From an uncultured Parvularculaceae bacterium (GTDB lineage: Bacteria > Pseudomonadota > Alphaproteobacteria > Caulobacterales > Parvularculaceae), in NCBI GenBank assembly GCA_938010655.1, contig CALLVA010000184.1, positions 1 to 34,306 on the forward strand: 34,306 bases of DNA. The letters run 5' to 3'. Each line of letters begins with the position of its first letter. The stretch's first letter is position 1. Made by a program: the position numbers and the translations under genes. Shown one piece after another: positions 1 to 7,540 of this stretch. Under the pieces are notes generated by a model. It saw only the letters and a program-made list of their open reading frames with translations. It was not told where the DNA came from and made no database searches.

Positions 1-1
1 A

Positions 2-706
2 GCAAAATTGGATTCATTGAGTTCAATTATAAATACATCGCCTGAATTAGCGGCAGCAGCAATTAAATTGCGGTCTGATGTCGAGTTTCAACAATTGGTC
101 GCGCTCTATTCAGAAAAAATCGTCGATCTAACAGAAAAGCGATATCAGTTTGGCGAAAACCATCCTTTAAGAGTTGCGTTAGAAAAAGATACAAAAGCAC
201 TATCTTCGCGCATAGCCTCAAAAGGCGCATCGGTCACCGGGCTTCCTGCAGACGAAATCCTAAGCCTCGTCGAAATGTCGACCTCAGATGTACAGGCGCA
301 AAAATTGAATGATCTATTGTCATTTTCAATTGATAAAGCAGGCCTTGAATCTGAACTGGATATGATCAGCCAGCAAATTGACACTCAAAAAGCGAAGATT
401 AAAGACCTCATTGGCACAGCTTCAGCTTTAGATGATTTGCAACGCGATCATCAAGTTGCTGAAGCGATTTTTTCATCTGCGATTGCCCGCAATGACACTA
501 GCCGCTCAGATATTTTCACGGCCTATCCGCTCATTCAGATGATCGAACCGCCAAGTATTCCAACGGAGCCTAGCAATCCATCATTCAAGCTAACTGTCGC
601 CCTTTGTATTATGGCCACGATTTGTATTTTGATGGCTTTCACACTTGCATGGTTGCGCCGTCCTTTAATCGAAAGTGTCTTCCGGGGGATCAATGCAAAA
701 TCTTAA
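2..706 (+). CDS. Polysaccharide co-polymerase (Wzz/GumC type), C-terminal part
   Basis: This is the C-terminal ~235 residues of a chain-length determinant or polysaccharide co-polymerase, the inner-membrane protein that works with Wzy to set polymer length or export. The reading frame is open to the left edge, so the true start and the first transmembrane helix lie outside the window; the TTG at base 8 is not a credible start. What remains is a long, mostly helical periplasmic coiled-coil segment, then the Pro-rich pre-membrane motif (EPPSIPTEPSNPS) typical of the family, one transmembrane helix (about FKLTVALCIMATICILMAF) and a short basic cytoplasmic tail. No BY-kinase Walker motifs follow, so this is not a full Wzc-type fusion. 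Its end overlaps the next gene by 14 bp, suggesting translational coupling. The family call is firm; the exact substrate is unknown. Confidence 0.85.
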   Translation, partial: AKLDSLSSIINTSPELAAAAIKLRSDVEFQQLVALYSEKIVDLTEKRYQFGENHPLRVALEKDTKALSSRIASKGASVTGLPADEILSLVEMSTSDVQAQKLNDLLSFSIDKAGLESELDMISQQIDTQKAKIKDLIGTASALDDLQRDHQVAEAIFSSAIARNDTSRSDIFTAYPLIQMIEPPSIPTEPSNPSFKLTVALCIMATICILMAFTLAWLRRPLIESVFRGINAKS

Positions 707-2003
707 TTTTATAGAAAAGATATTGTTCAAAACTATTGTTTTGACATGGGTCTTCTATCTATTCGGCGCTTTATATGTTGTCGGCCCAGTCTTAGGGTGG
801 AGCGTGGCTGGTATTGCTTTTGGCTCTTTTTACCTTGGCGACAAGGCGATCAAAGCTTCGAAGATGTATAATGATATTCCGATCGGCGTATGGATTTGGA
901 CAATTTCTATGCTTGGTATGTTAGTCGTTCTTTGGATTGGTCATACAACGAATGGGCTTGGCGTCCCAGCTACGATCAAGTCTACCATTGGTTGGGCTAA
1001 GGGGTGGGCTTTGTTTCCTATTTTTATCTTTATAGGGACAACTTTTAAAATTAATCGCGAGGTGATCATTCGCGCATATTGTGTGCTGGGCCTAACTACC
1101 TTGATATTGTCCCCAATATTCTTAGCCGCTCCTTTTATTGGATTGCCAGAAAAACTATATGTTTCTCCTCTAAAAGTCGTTGGCGGGCCGGGCCCTGAAT
1201 TTTTCGCCGTTTATCTCTATACGTTGGATCCTACAGCAGGGGCGCGTTGGCAATTTTTTACACCTTGGTCTCCTTTTGCAGGGCTTATCGGTGTATTATC
1301 AGTTTTAATCTGTGCGGAAGATCGAAATCTCTTTTTTAAAACAGCGGGAATCGCTGCTGGCACAATGATGGTTTTTCTAACCTTTTCAAGAATGAGCTTG
1401 ATTGGCATTGTCGTATGCGCGGGCGTTGGGTATGGCGCTCGGCTGTTAACAAATAAAGTTGCATGGAGCAGCGCGGCTTTGCTGACATCGATCTGCACTT
1501 TAGTCGCGGGAAGTTTGTTCAACGGTGTATTGACAGCGATTGATAAATTTCACGGTGCAAGGGCGTCATCAACCCGTGTAAGGTCTACTCTACAGAGAAT
1601 TGCGCGAGAAAGATGGGCAAATGAAGCGCCATTTTTTGGTCATGGGTCTGTCGAGCCTGGCAGCCATCTGGTTGAATATATGCCCATTGGGAGCCATCAC
1701 ACTTGGTTCGGTTTACTTTTTGTTAAGGGTATCGTCGGTGTTTTCATGCTCGCAATCCCCATGTTATGGACGATTTTCGAAGCATTTATCTATACCGTTG
1801 CATCTCCAAGGGGACGTTTATCCTTAGGCATTATGTTGGCTATATTGTTCTTTTCCTTTGGAGAAAACATGGAAATGCAAGTCTATATGTTTTGGCCAGC
1901 CTTGGTTTTAGTCGGCATCACAATGCGGGAAATTCAGGAAATGCGCGCGCCCGAGGAGCAAATATCAGAGCAATCTGAAGGCCGTCTCCTGGAATCTGCT
2001 TAA
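693..2003 (+). CDS. O-antigen ligase/polymerase-like (Wzy/WaaL family) membrane protein
   Basis: Predicted multi-pass inner-membrane protein of about 436 residues that would polymerise or ligate lipid-linked glycan repeat units on the periplasmic side. Long hydrophobic helices fill most of the sequence. The large periplasmic loop near the C-terminal third carries GHGSVEPGSHLVEYMP followed by GSHHTWFGLLFVKGIVGV, resembling the Wzy_C loop pattern (Gly-rich turn, conserved His, then a helix with G-x-x-G). The frame could extend to a GTG at 675, but the ATG at 693 is preceded by GGGGGA at a good distance and is preferred. The gene overlaps the co-polymerase gene and is separated from the H-NOX gene by 79 bp. 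Ligase and polymerase cannot be told apart from sequence alone; the co-polymerase neighbour favours polymerase. Confidence 0.8.
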   Translation: MQNLNFIEKILFKTIVLTWVFYLFGALYVVGPVLGWSVAGIAFGSFYLGDKAIKASKMYNDIPIGVWIWTISMLGMLVVLWIGHTTNGLGVPATIKSTIGWAKGWALFPIFIFIGTTFKINREVIIRAYCVLGLTTLILSPIFLAAPFIGLPEKLYVSPLKVVGGPGPEFFAVYLYTLDPTAGARWQFFTPWSPFAGLIGVLSVLICAEDRNLFFKTAGIAAGTMMVFLTFSRMSLIGIVVCAGVGYGARLLTNKVAWSSAALLTSICTLVAGSLFNGVLTAIDKFHGARASSTRVRSTLQRIARERWANEAPFFGHGSVEPGSHLVEYMPIGSHHTWFGLLFVKGIVGVFMLAIPMLWTIFEAFIYTVASPRGRLSLGIMLAILFFSFGENMEMQVYMFWPALVLVGITMREIQEMRAPEEQISEQSEGRLLESA

Positions 2004-2082
2004 CGACAGAACACTATTTCAGTGAATGATTTCATTAAGGATTTTTTGGTAGATTTACCTTTTTTAAGGGGAGATGTTAATC

Positions 2083-2634
2083 ATGCTCGGACTTGTCTTT
2101 ACTGAATTCATGGAAATGGTTGAAACTGCCTTTCCAGAAAATGTTTACGAAGCCTTACTAGACCTGGCTGAAAGCCAGTTTGAAAGTGGCGGCGATTACA
2201 CGAGTGTTGGGAACTATCAATCGATCGAAATGCTCGGCCTCGTTGGGGAATTAAGCAAAAGAACAGAGATTCCCGTGCCTGACCTTGTTGAGGCATATGG
2301 CAAACATCTTTTTGGGCGGTTTAATGCGAGATATGCTCAATTTTTTACAGGCGTGTCTCATAGTTTCGAGTTTTTATCGGGTATAGAAAGTCGAATACAC
2401 TCCGAAGTGCGAAAATTATATTCCGAGGCGAAACTCCCAACATTTGTTTGTGAGTTACCAGACTCGCAAACACTCATCATGCATTATAATTCAGAACGCC
2501 CGCTTGCGCATTTAGCGAAAGGCTTAATCGCAGGGTGTATTGATTACTTTGGAAACGATATTGATTGTGAATTCATAGAATTGTCAGGTGGAGAAAATAA
2601 AAAGGCAACCTTCATTCTGCGGGAAGCAGCCTAA
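2083..2634 (+). CDS. hnoX: H-NOX haem nitric-oxide sensor protein
   Basis: Stand-alone H-NOX (HNOB) domain of 183 residues, a soluble haem protein that binds NO and controls a partner kinase. The N-terminus MLGLVFTEFMEMVE matches the family start. The proximal haem-ligating His is H106 (in GIESRIHSEV), and the haem-propionate motif YxSxR is Y135-S137-R139. Counting from this motif, the position equivalent to the distal Tyr140 of the O2-binding Thermoanaerobacter protein is Leu144, which predicts NO/CO rather than stable O2 binding. An upstream in-frame ATG at 2074 abuts the AAGGGGAG ribosome site with no spacing, so the ATG at 2083 (about 9 nt spacing) is chosen. The kinase gene starts 1 bp after this stop, the usual H-NOX/kinase arrangement. 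Family call is very firm; ligand choice is inference from one residue. Confidence 0.95.
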   Translation: MLGLVFTEFMEMVETAFPENVYEALLDLAESQFESGGDYTSVGNYQSIEMLGLVGELSKRTEIPVPDLVEAYGKHLFGRFNARYAQFFTGVSHSFEFLSGIESRIHSEVRKLYSEAKLPTFVCELPDSQTLIMHYNSERPLAHLAKGLIAGCIDYFGNDIDCEFIELSGGENKKATFILREAA

Positions 2635-2635
2635 T

Positions 2636-4348
2636 ATGGAGAATGCGGCGCTCAATCGTCGATATGAACGTGAAAGACGCGTGCGGAAACAGGCGGAAAA
2701 TCTGCTTGAAGACAAAAGTCGTGAACTTTTTGAAACAAACCAGAAATTGAAGAATATGCTGGTTGACCTTGAAGCGCAGGTGCAAGCGCGTACTGAAGAA
2801 TATAAAAAAGCAATGCTAGAGGCGGAGTCTGCAAATAAAGCAAAGTCTACCTTCCTGGCGACAATGAGCCATGAAATCCGCACGCCCTTAAATGGGATTA
2901 TAAGTGGTCTTGGGCTTGTTAAAGATAAAATTTCAGAATCGGAATATCGGGCGCATATAGAAATCGCCTATAATTCGGGAAACGCGCTTCTTGGAATCAT
3001 GAATGATATTCTTGACCTCTCAAAAATTGAAGCGGGTCACATGCAAATGGAAGAATCAGTTTTTGACCTCCATCAAGAGCTAAACCTTGTCGCTGATTTG
3101 TTTAGTAGTCGCGCTCAAGAAAAGAACCTTAAGCTTAAAATTGATATTGATAAATATCTTTCCAAATGGTGGATTGGCGATGCGGGGCGCATCAAGCAAA
3201 TCTTACTCAATTTTGTTTCCAATGCGATCAAATTTACGGACCATGGCGCAATAGTTATTGCAGCGGCGCAAACCACAGATGGCGAAATTTGTTTTTCTGT
3301 AGCAGATGACGGTATTGGTATCCCGGAAGATAAAAGACACTTATTGTTTCAAGATTTTCAGCAAGTAGACACATCTTATTCCAGACGGTTCTCTGGAACA
3401 GGTTTGGGATTGGCAATTTGCAGAAGTTTGACAGAATTGATGGGCGGCACCATCGGTGTTGATAGTATTGAAGGAGAGGGCAGTCGGTTTTGGGTGAAGC
3501 TCCCGCTGAAGCAAGGAGAAGCAGTCGAGGTTGCCTTCAATAAAGTGCAAGAGCCAGATGAATTATTTGGCCGTATTCTGCTTGCAGAAGATAGCTCCAC
3601 AAATGCGCTTGTGGCGCAAGCCTTATTGCGCCTGAAAAAGCTAAATGTTGACCGTGTTGTAGATGGAGCAGATGCTGTGACTGCTTGGCGCTCGAAACCA
3701 TATGATCTTATTCTAATGGATTTATCCATGCCAAATATGGATGGATTTGAAGCAACTAAAATTATTCGCCAAGAAGAAAAATCAAATAAAAAGATTCCAA
3801 TTCTTGCTTTGACAGCAAATGTCTCAAGCGAAGATCTCGAAGCCTGTATGACAGTTGGGATGAATGGCGTTATTTCTAAACCGATTCAAAGAAACGAGCT
3901 TTTTTCTAAATTGATTGAGTGGTTACCAGATGCTCAATCTGAACATAAAGTTACTGTATCAAAAAATAACGACAACAATATTCTTGAGACTGAAGTCTTT
4001 TCCCATGAAAAATTTGCAGATGATTGGCAAGACCTGCCGGTGCAAGTTCAATTCGATATTATCACATTGTTTGCGGATGAAATGAAAGAAAGAGAAATTG
4101 CTATTCTCAACTTGATCCGTCGCAAAAAATGGGTACCTGCAAAGAAAGAAGCGCATGCTTTAAAAAGTGCGGCGGGGAATGTTGGTGCTAATCGGTTGTA
4201 TAAATTGGCTGCGAAGTTAGAAAAAACGCTCGTTTCTGATCATAAAGAAGCTAAAGCACATGCTGCTTTATTAACGGATGTTTGTTCGGCCACAGCCATT
4301 GAAATCAATCAACACCGCGAACGTTTACGTTATAAATTGAGTGCATAA
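2636..4348 (+). CDS. Soluble hybrid histidine kinase (HisKA-HATPase-REC-HPt), H-NOX partner
   Basis: Cytoplasmic hybrid sensor kinase of 570 residues with no transmembrane segment or recognisable sensor domain of its own. Residues 1-70 form a charged coiled coil. The H-box SHEIRTPLN carries the phospho-acceptor H79; the ATPase has the N-box (NFVSNAIKF, ~192-200), G1 DDGIGIP and G2 GTGLGLAI. A receiver domain (~312-430) has the phospho-acceptor D362 in LMDLSMPNMDG. A C-terminal HPt domain carries H507 in KKEAHALKSAAGN. All four phosphorelay sites are present, so the internal relay should be H79 to D362 to H507 and on to the response regulator. A longer start (GTG 2588) would run back through the H-NOX gene; the ATG at 2636 with GGGAAG upstream is preferred. 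The lack of a sensor domain and the H-NOX neighbour imply that H-NOX is the sensory subunit. It resembles HnoK-type kinases. Confidence 0.93.
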   Translation: MENAALNRRYERERRVRKQAENLLEDKSRELFETNQKLKNMLVDLEAQVQARTEEYKKAMLEAESANKAKSTFLATMSHEIRTPLNGIISGLGLVKDKISESEYRAHIEIAYNSGNALLGIMNDILDLSKIEAGHMQMEESVFDLHQELNLVADLFSSRAQEKNLKLKIDIDKYLSKWWIGDAGRIKQILLNFVSNAIKFTDHGAIVIAAAQTTDGEICFSVADDGIGIPEDKRHLLFQDFQQVDTSYSRRFSGTGLGLAICRSLTELMGGTIGVDSIEGEGSRFWVKLPLKQGEAVEVAFNKVQEPDELFGRILLAEDSSTNALVAQALLRLKKLNVDRVVDGADAVTAWRSKPYDLILMDLSMPNMDGFEATKIIRQEEKSNKKIPILALTANVSSEDLEACMTVGMNGVISKPIQRNELFSKLIEWLPDAQSEHKVTVSKNNDNNILETEVFSHEKFADDWQDLPVQVQFDIITLFADEMKEREIAILNLIRRKKWVPAKKEAHALKSAAGNVGANRLYKLAAKLEKTLVSDHKEAKAHAALLTDVCSATAIEINQHRERLRYKLSA

Positions 4349-5751
4349 TGTCTAAATCTAGAAATATTTTGAGTGTAGAAGATAGCCCATCTGTTGCACG
4401 CACCTATCAAGGGCAATTATTAGCGCTTGGGCATAAGGTCGTTATTGCAGGAACGGGCCGTGAGGCCAGAGATGCCTATAATGATGCTGATTGTGTGCTC
4501 CTTGATTTAGGCTTGCCTGATGAAAATGGCATGGATATTCTTCTGGATTGGAAAGCCACGAATAAAGAAAAACCTGTTATTGTCATTACTGGTAATGGCT
4601 CCATGAGCTTGGCGATTAAAGCAATGCATGCTGGAGCGGAAGACTTCCTTGTTAAACCGTTCCCTGGGGAACGTTTGCGCACGACACTCGAAAATACACT
4701 GGAGAAATATTTTCTAACCAAGACAGTCAACACTTATAAGAAAATAACGGATCGCGATGCGTTTCATGGGATCACGGGGGCCTCTCTTGAAATGCAAGCG
4801 GTCTACCGCACGCTAGAAAGTGCGGCGCGCAGTCGTGCAACCGTTTTGATTACAGGAGAAAGTGGGACGGGCAAAGAACTGGCGGCGCGAGCTGTTCACG
4901 AGATCAGTGACCGGGCTGGCAAACCCTATATCGCTCTCAATTGTGGTGCTATCCCAAAAGATCTCATCGAGAGCGAAATATTTGGTCATGTGAAGGGGGC
5001 GTTTACGGGCGCGACCAATGACCGTGATGGTGCTGCTTCTTTAGCGAATGGTGGTACATTATTCCTGGACGAAATCGGCGAACTTGATATTGGGTTGCAG
5101 TCAAAACTATTGCGCTTTTTGCAACTGGGTACGTTTCAAAAAGTCGGCGGGTCCAAGACGATTAAAGCGGATATTCGCTTTATTGCGGCGACGAATAGAA
5201 ATCCAATTGAAGCCGTGGAAATGGGTCTTTTGCGTGAAGACTTATATTATAGATTAAATGTTTTACCGATTGAGTTACCACCACTGAAAGCTCGTGGCGG
5301 AGATGTTGTGCTTATTGCAAATTCATTCTTATCGAGGTTTGCTGCTGAGGAAGAAAGAGAGTTTACCTCCTTTTCACCGGAAGCGCTTGATTTGCTCAAA
5401 ACACATAATTGGCCGGGGAATGTTCGAGAACTTGAAAATGTTATCCGGCAAATTATCGTCCTCAATGAGGGGCCGATTGTTGAAGACTATATGGTCAACA
5501 CAGCTGTTTTTGGGACTTTAGGAAAATTTAGTCATCAACCAGCAGCCACCTCTTCTGAGGTGGTCCAAACAAGTCGCCCTCAAGCAGAGCCAACTGCGCC
5601 GAAACCCCTTTGGATGGCTGAACTTGATTATATTGATGCAGCGATTGAATATTGTGATGGCAACGTACAGCAAGCGGCGCGACTTTTAGAGATTAATCCG
5701 TCAACCATCTATCGAAAAAAGACACGCGCCGAAGCGCGTGTATCAAGGTAG
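4348..5751 (+). CDS. NtrC-family sigma-54-dependent response regulator
   Basis: A 467-residue transcription activator, coupled to the kinase by a 1-bp overlap of stop and start (TAATG). Domains in order: receiver (~5-120) with acidic pocket E11/D12 and phospho-acceptor D53 ([11 protein letters not shown]); AAA+ domain (~140-375) with Walker A GESGTGKE (170-177), the sigma-54-contacting loop GAFTGA (218-223) and Walker B LFLDEIGE; and a Fis-type helix-turn-helix at the C-terminus (about [20 protein letters not shown]). The intact GAFTGA loop means it should open sigma-54 promoters rather than act as a plain repressor. It is the likely final acceptor of the H-NOX/kinase phosphorelay. Its targets are not shown by the sequence; the surrounding polysaccharide genes are the obvious candidates. 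The last codons also contain a terminator for the opposing gene. Confidence 0.95.
   Translation: MSKSRNILSVEDSPSVARTYQGQLLALGHKVVIAGTGREARDAYNDADCVLLDLGLPDENGMDILLDWKATNKEKPVIVITGNGSMSLAIKAMHAGAEDFLVKPFPGERLRTTLENTLEKYFLTKTVNTYKKITDRDAFHGITGASLEMQAVYRTLESAARSRATVLITGESGTGKELAARAVHEISDRAGKPYIALNCGAIPKDLIESEIFGHVKGAFTGATNDRDGAASLANGGTLFLDEIGELDIGLQSKLLRFLQLGTFQKVGGSKTIKADIRFIAATNRNPIEAVEMGLLREDLYYRLNVLPIELPPLKARGGDVVLIANSFLSRFAAEEEREFTSFSPEALDLLKTHNWPGNVRELENVIRQIIVLNEGPIVEDYMVNTAVFGTLGKFSHQPAATSSEVVQTSRPQAEPTAPKPLWMAELDYIDAAIEYCDGNVQQAARLLEINPSTIYRKKTRAEARVSR
5714..5741 (-). terminator. Rho-independent terminator with UUCG tetraloop, inside the regulator's 3' coding end
   Basis: Read on the minus strand, this is a perfect 8-bp stem ACACGCGC / GCGCGTGT closed by a TTCG tetraloop (cUUCGg) and followed by C and TTTTTT. 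It lies 36-55 bp beyond the stop of the minus-strand fusion transferase gene and is well placed to end that transcript. On the plus strand there is no T-run after the stem, so it would not stop the regulator operon in the same way. The stem is encoded by the last codons of the sigma-54 regulator (residues ...TRAEARV...), so one stretch serves as both protein-coding DNA and terminator. Confidence 0.85.
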
Positions 5752-5776
5752 GGTGCAAGTTTAGTAAATCGCAGGC

Positions 5777-7207
5777 TTAGTAAGCGCCGCGACCAGTCAA
5801 TACGACCCATGGGGTCAATAATAGAATTAGAAAATCACTGATTACACTGCGTGATTTTGAATATGCAATATCCATATCAGCTTGATGCTCAAACGGAATA
5901 TTCGCGCGGCCAGAAATTTGCCATAAGCCAGTAATGCCAGGTTTACAATCAAGACGTTTGCGTTGCTCCTCAGTATACATGTCAACTTCGCAAGCTAGCG
6001 CTGGGCGTGGTCCTACAATGGACATATCGCCGGTAAAGACGTTGAAAAGCTGCGGCAGCTCATCAAGGGAAAATCGGCGTATAAATTTCCCAATCGGCGT
6101 CACGCGAGGGTCATCTTTCATCTTATAGCAAATACCTTCTCGTTCACTTTGCCCAATCAAAGCCGCGCGCCTTTCTTCAGCATCCAAATACATTGAGCGG
6201 AATTTGAAAATTTTGAATGATTTTCCATTCAGTCCAATGCGTTTCTGCGTGAAAAAGGCTGGTCCTTTTGACGTTGCCGAAACAGTGCCTGCAAGAAGGG
6301 CCAATATAGGGGAAAGGCACAATATCAAGATCGTCGCGAGGGCTAAATCCATAATTCTACGGCTAATTTGTCCCGGCTCGCGAGAGGCGAAAGCGTTCTG
6401 CCAATGTTGAAACGCATTGACACAAGCAAGCGACAGAAACTCTGGGTTGCCTAAAACATATCTTTTAAAGAGGCGTTTTGGTTCTTGCGCGAAACGCCAA
6501 ATCCATTCCAACCCATTATTCCGAATAACTTCTGGCGCGCGTGGAATTTTACCTGAATAATATTCAAACAGACCCCCAACGCCCATACCGAGACTGATAT
6601 TCAGGCGATCCCAGTTTTTTTGGAGCCATATATCTTGCTCCGGTACGCCCATCGCCACGAAGAGAATGTCAGCGCCAGATCTATTGATGAGGTCAATAAT
6701 ATCCTGTTCTTCCTCTTTGTCGAAATATCCATGGTGGGTTCCCGCAATTTTGAGATTTTTAAAATGCCGACGGGCCCAAAGAGATGTGCCTCGTGCATTC
6801 CCTTCAACCGCGCCGAGGAAGAACACTGACTTTCCTGCGCGTTCAGCGTCTCTCAGAAGTAGTGGAAACATATCTGTTCCATTTAAGTTATCTTCAAAAT
6901 GTTGACCTGTCAGGCGCGCGGCAATATCCATCCCTGATCCATCAGGCAATCTATAGTCAGCGCTATGAACAGCATTTGCGTAAGTATCGTTTTTAGCAAG
7001 CTGATTAGCACAGTGAGCATTTATAAAACAAACGCGGTTCTTGCCAGGAGACTCAATTAGCATTTTTGAGGCGAGAGAGCGTGTCGTCGAAACAAGGGTC
7101 AGATTAAATAAGCTAACAGTCTCATGTGTTGGATTCTGACTAGTATCATATAGTGGCTCAGGCGCAGTATTATGTTGGTGTACGGTATTATTAAAAGCTA
7201 AGACCAT
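5777..7207 (-). CDS. Fusion: WecG/TagA (GT26) glycosyltransferase + polyprenyl-phosphate sugar-1-phosphate transferase
   Basis: A 476-residue protein joining two steps of lipid-linked glycan assembly. Residues ~30-260 are a WecB/TagA/CpsF (GT26) domain, which transfers a second sugar onto a polyprenyl-linked acceptor: FINAHCANQL, then LPDGSGMDIAARL, FFLGAVEGN, and FVAMGVPEQDIWL with MGVGGLFEYYSGKIPRAP. Residues ~282-476 are a bacterial sugar-transferase domain: a membrane helix (IMDLALATILILCLSPILAL), QKRIGLNGKSFKIFKFRSM, the catalytic Asp-Glu pair in LDELPQL (382-383), MSIVGPRP and GITGLWQISGR, the usual signature of initiating phosphoglycosyl transferases. The two enzymes are normally separate. 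The ATG at 7207 follows AAGGAG at good spacing. It is transcribed towards the H-NOX operon, away from the flippase operon, and ends at a strong terminator. Specific sugars cannot be predicted. Confidence 0.92.
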   Translation of the reverse strand: MVLAFNNTVHQHNTAPEPLYDTSQNPTHETVSLFNLTLVSTTRSLASKMLIESPGKNRVCFINAHCANQLAKNDTYANAVHSADYRLPDGSGMDIAARLTGQHFEDNLNGTDMFPLLLRDAERAGKSVFFLGAVEGNARGTSLWARRHFKNLKIAGTHHGYFDKEEEQDIIDLINRSGADILFVAMGVPEQDIWLQKNWDRLNISLGMGVGGLFEYYSGKIPRAPEVIRNNGLEWIWRFAQEPKRLFKRYVLGNPEFLSLACVNAFQHWQNAFASREPGQISRRIMDLALATILILCLSPILALLAGTVSATSKGPAFFTQKRIGLNGKSFKIFKFRSMYLDAEERRAALIGQSEREGICYKMKDDPRVTPIGKFIRRFSLDELPQLFNVFTGDMSIVGPRPALACEVDMYTEEQRKRLDCKPGITGLWQISGRANIPFEHQADMDIAYSKSRSVISDFLILLLTPWVVLTGRGAY

Positions 7208-7540
7208 TTGAATTCTCCTTCGTTGCCCCCCTAGTCGCAGAATTCATTCCATTTTAAAAAATAGGGGTGTACGGAAGAGATATGTAATATTTTCAAGTGC
7301 TTAGTCGAAAGGGGTGAAAATTCAGCGCTTTTGAATATCATGCATTTTGCAATGGTTAATCAATCTTCACCGCAATTGAGTGTTGCTTTTTGCAAGAATA
7401 ACTTCTCCAAAAAAGCTATGCCAAAACGTAAAAATCACTAAAAGCGCAATAAAAACAGTCGTGTAAGGTGGTGTCAGGCTGTTTATGCTGGGTTGGCGCA
7501 AAGATTGAGATGTAAGGGATAACCGTAAGGAAGTCGTCAA
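7208..7540. promoter_or_regulatory. Divergent intergenic region between fusion transferase and flippase operon
   Basis: This 333-bp A+T-rich gap holds the promoters for both divergent polysaccharide transcripts and no credible gene. I see the ribosome site of the minus gene (AAGGAG at its right side), the ribosome site of the flippase gene (AAGGAAG, 7527-7533), a weak sigma-54-like element near 7493, and two similar small inverted repeats, TGCA-TTT-TGCA (7341-7351) and TTGC-TTTTT-GCAA (7383-7395), whose centres are about 43 bp apart. No clean sigma-70 pair stands out. The regulatory reading is inference. Confidence 0.5.
7493..7509 (+). promoter_or_regulatory. Possible sigma-54 (-24/-12) promoter of the flippase operon
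   Basis: The sequence TTGGCGC-N5-TTGAG has the -24 GG at 7495-7496 and the -12 G at 7507 with the correct 10-nt spacing. Compared with the consensus YTGGCAC-N5-TTGCW it has CGC for CAC and, more seriously, GA instead of the near-invariant GC at -12. It lies about 32 bp before the flippase start codon. It is reported because a sigma-54 activator is encoded next door; alone, the match is too weak to be convincing. Confidence 0.25.

Noticed and set aside
2004-2082. A sigma-54 promoter for the H-NOX operon (autoregulation)
   Set aside because: No GG-N10-GC pair is present in the 79-bp gap; nothing there resembles -24/-12.
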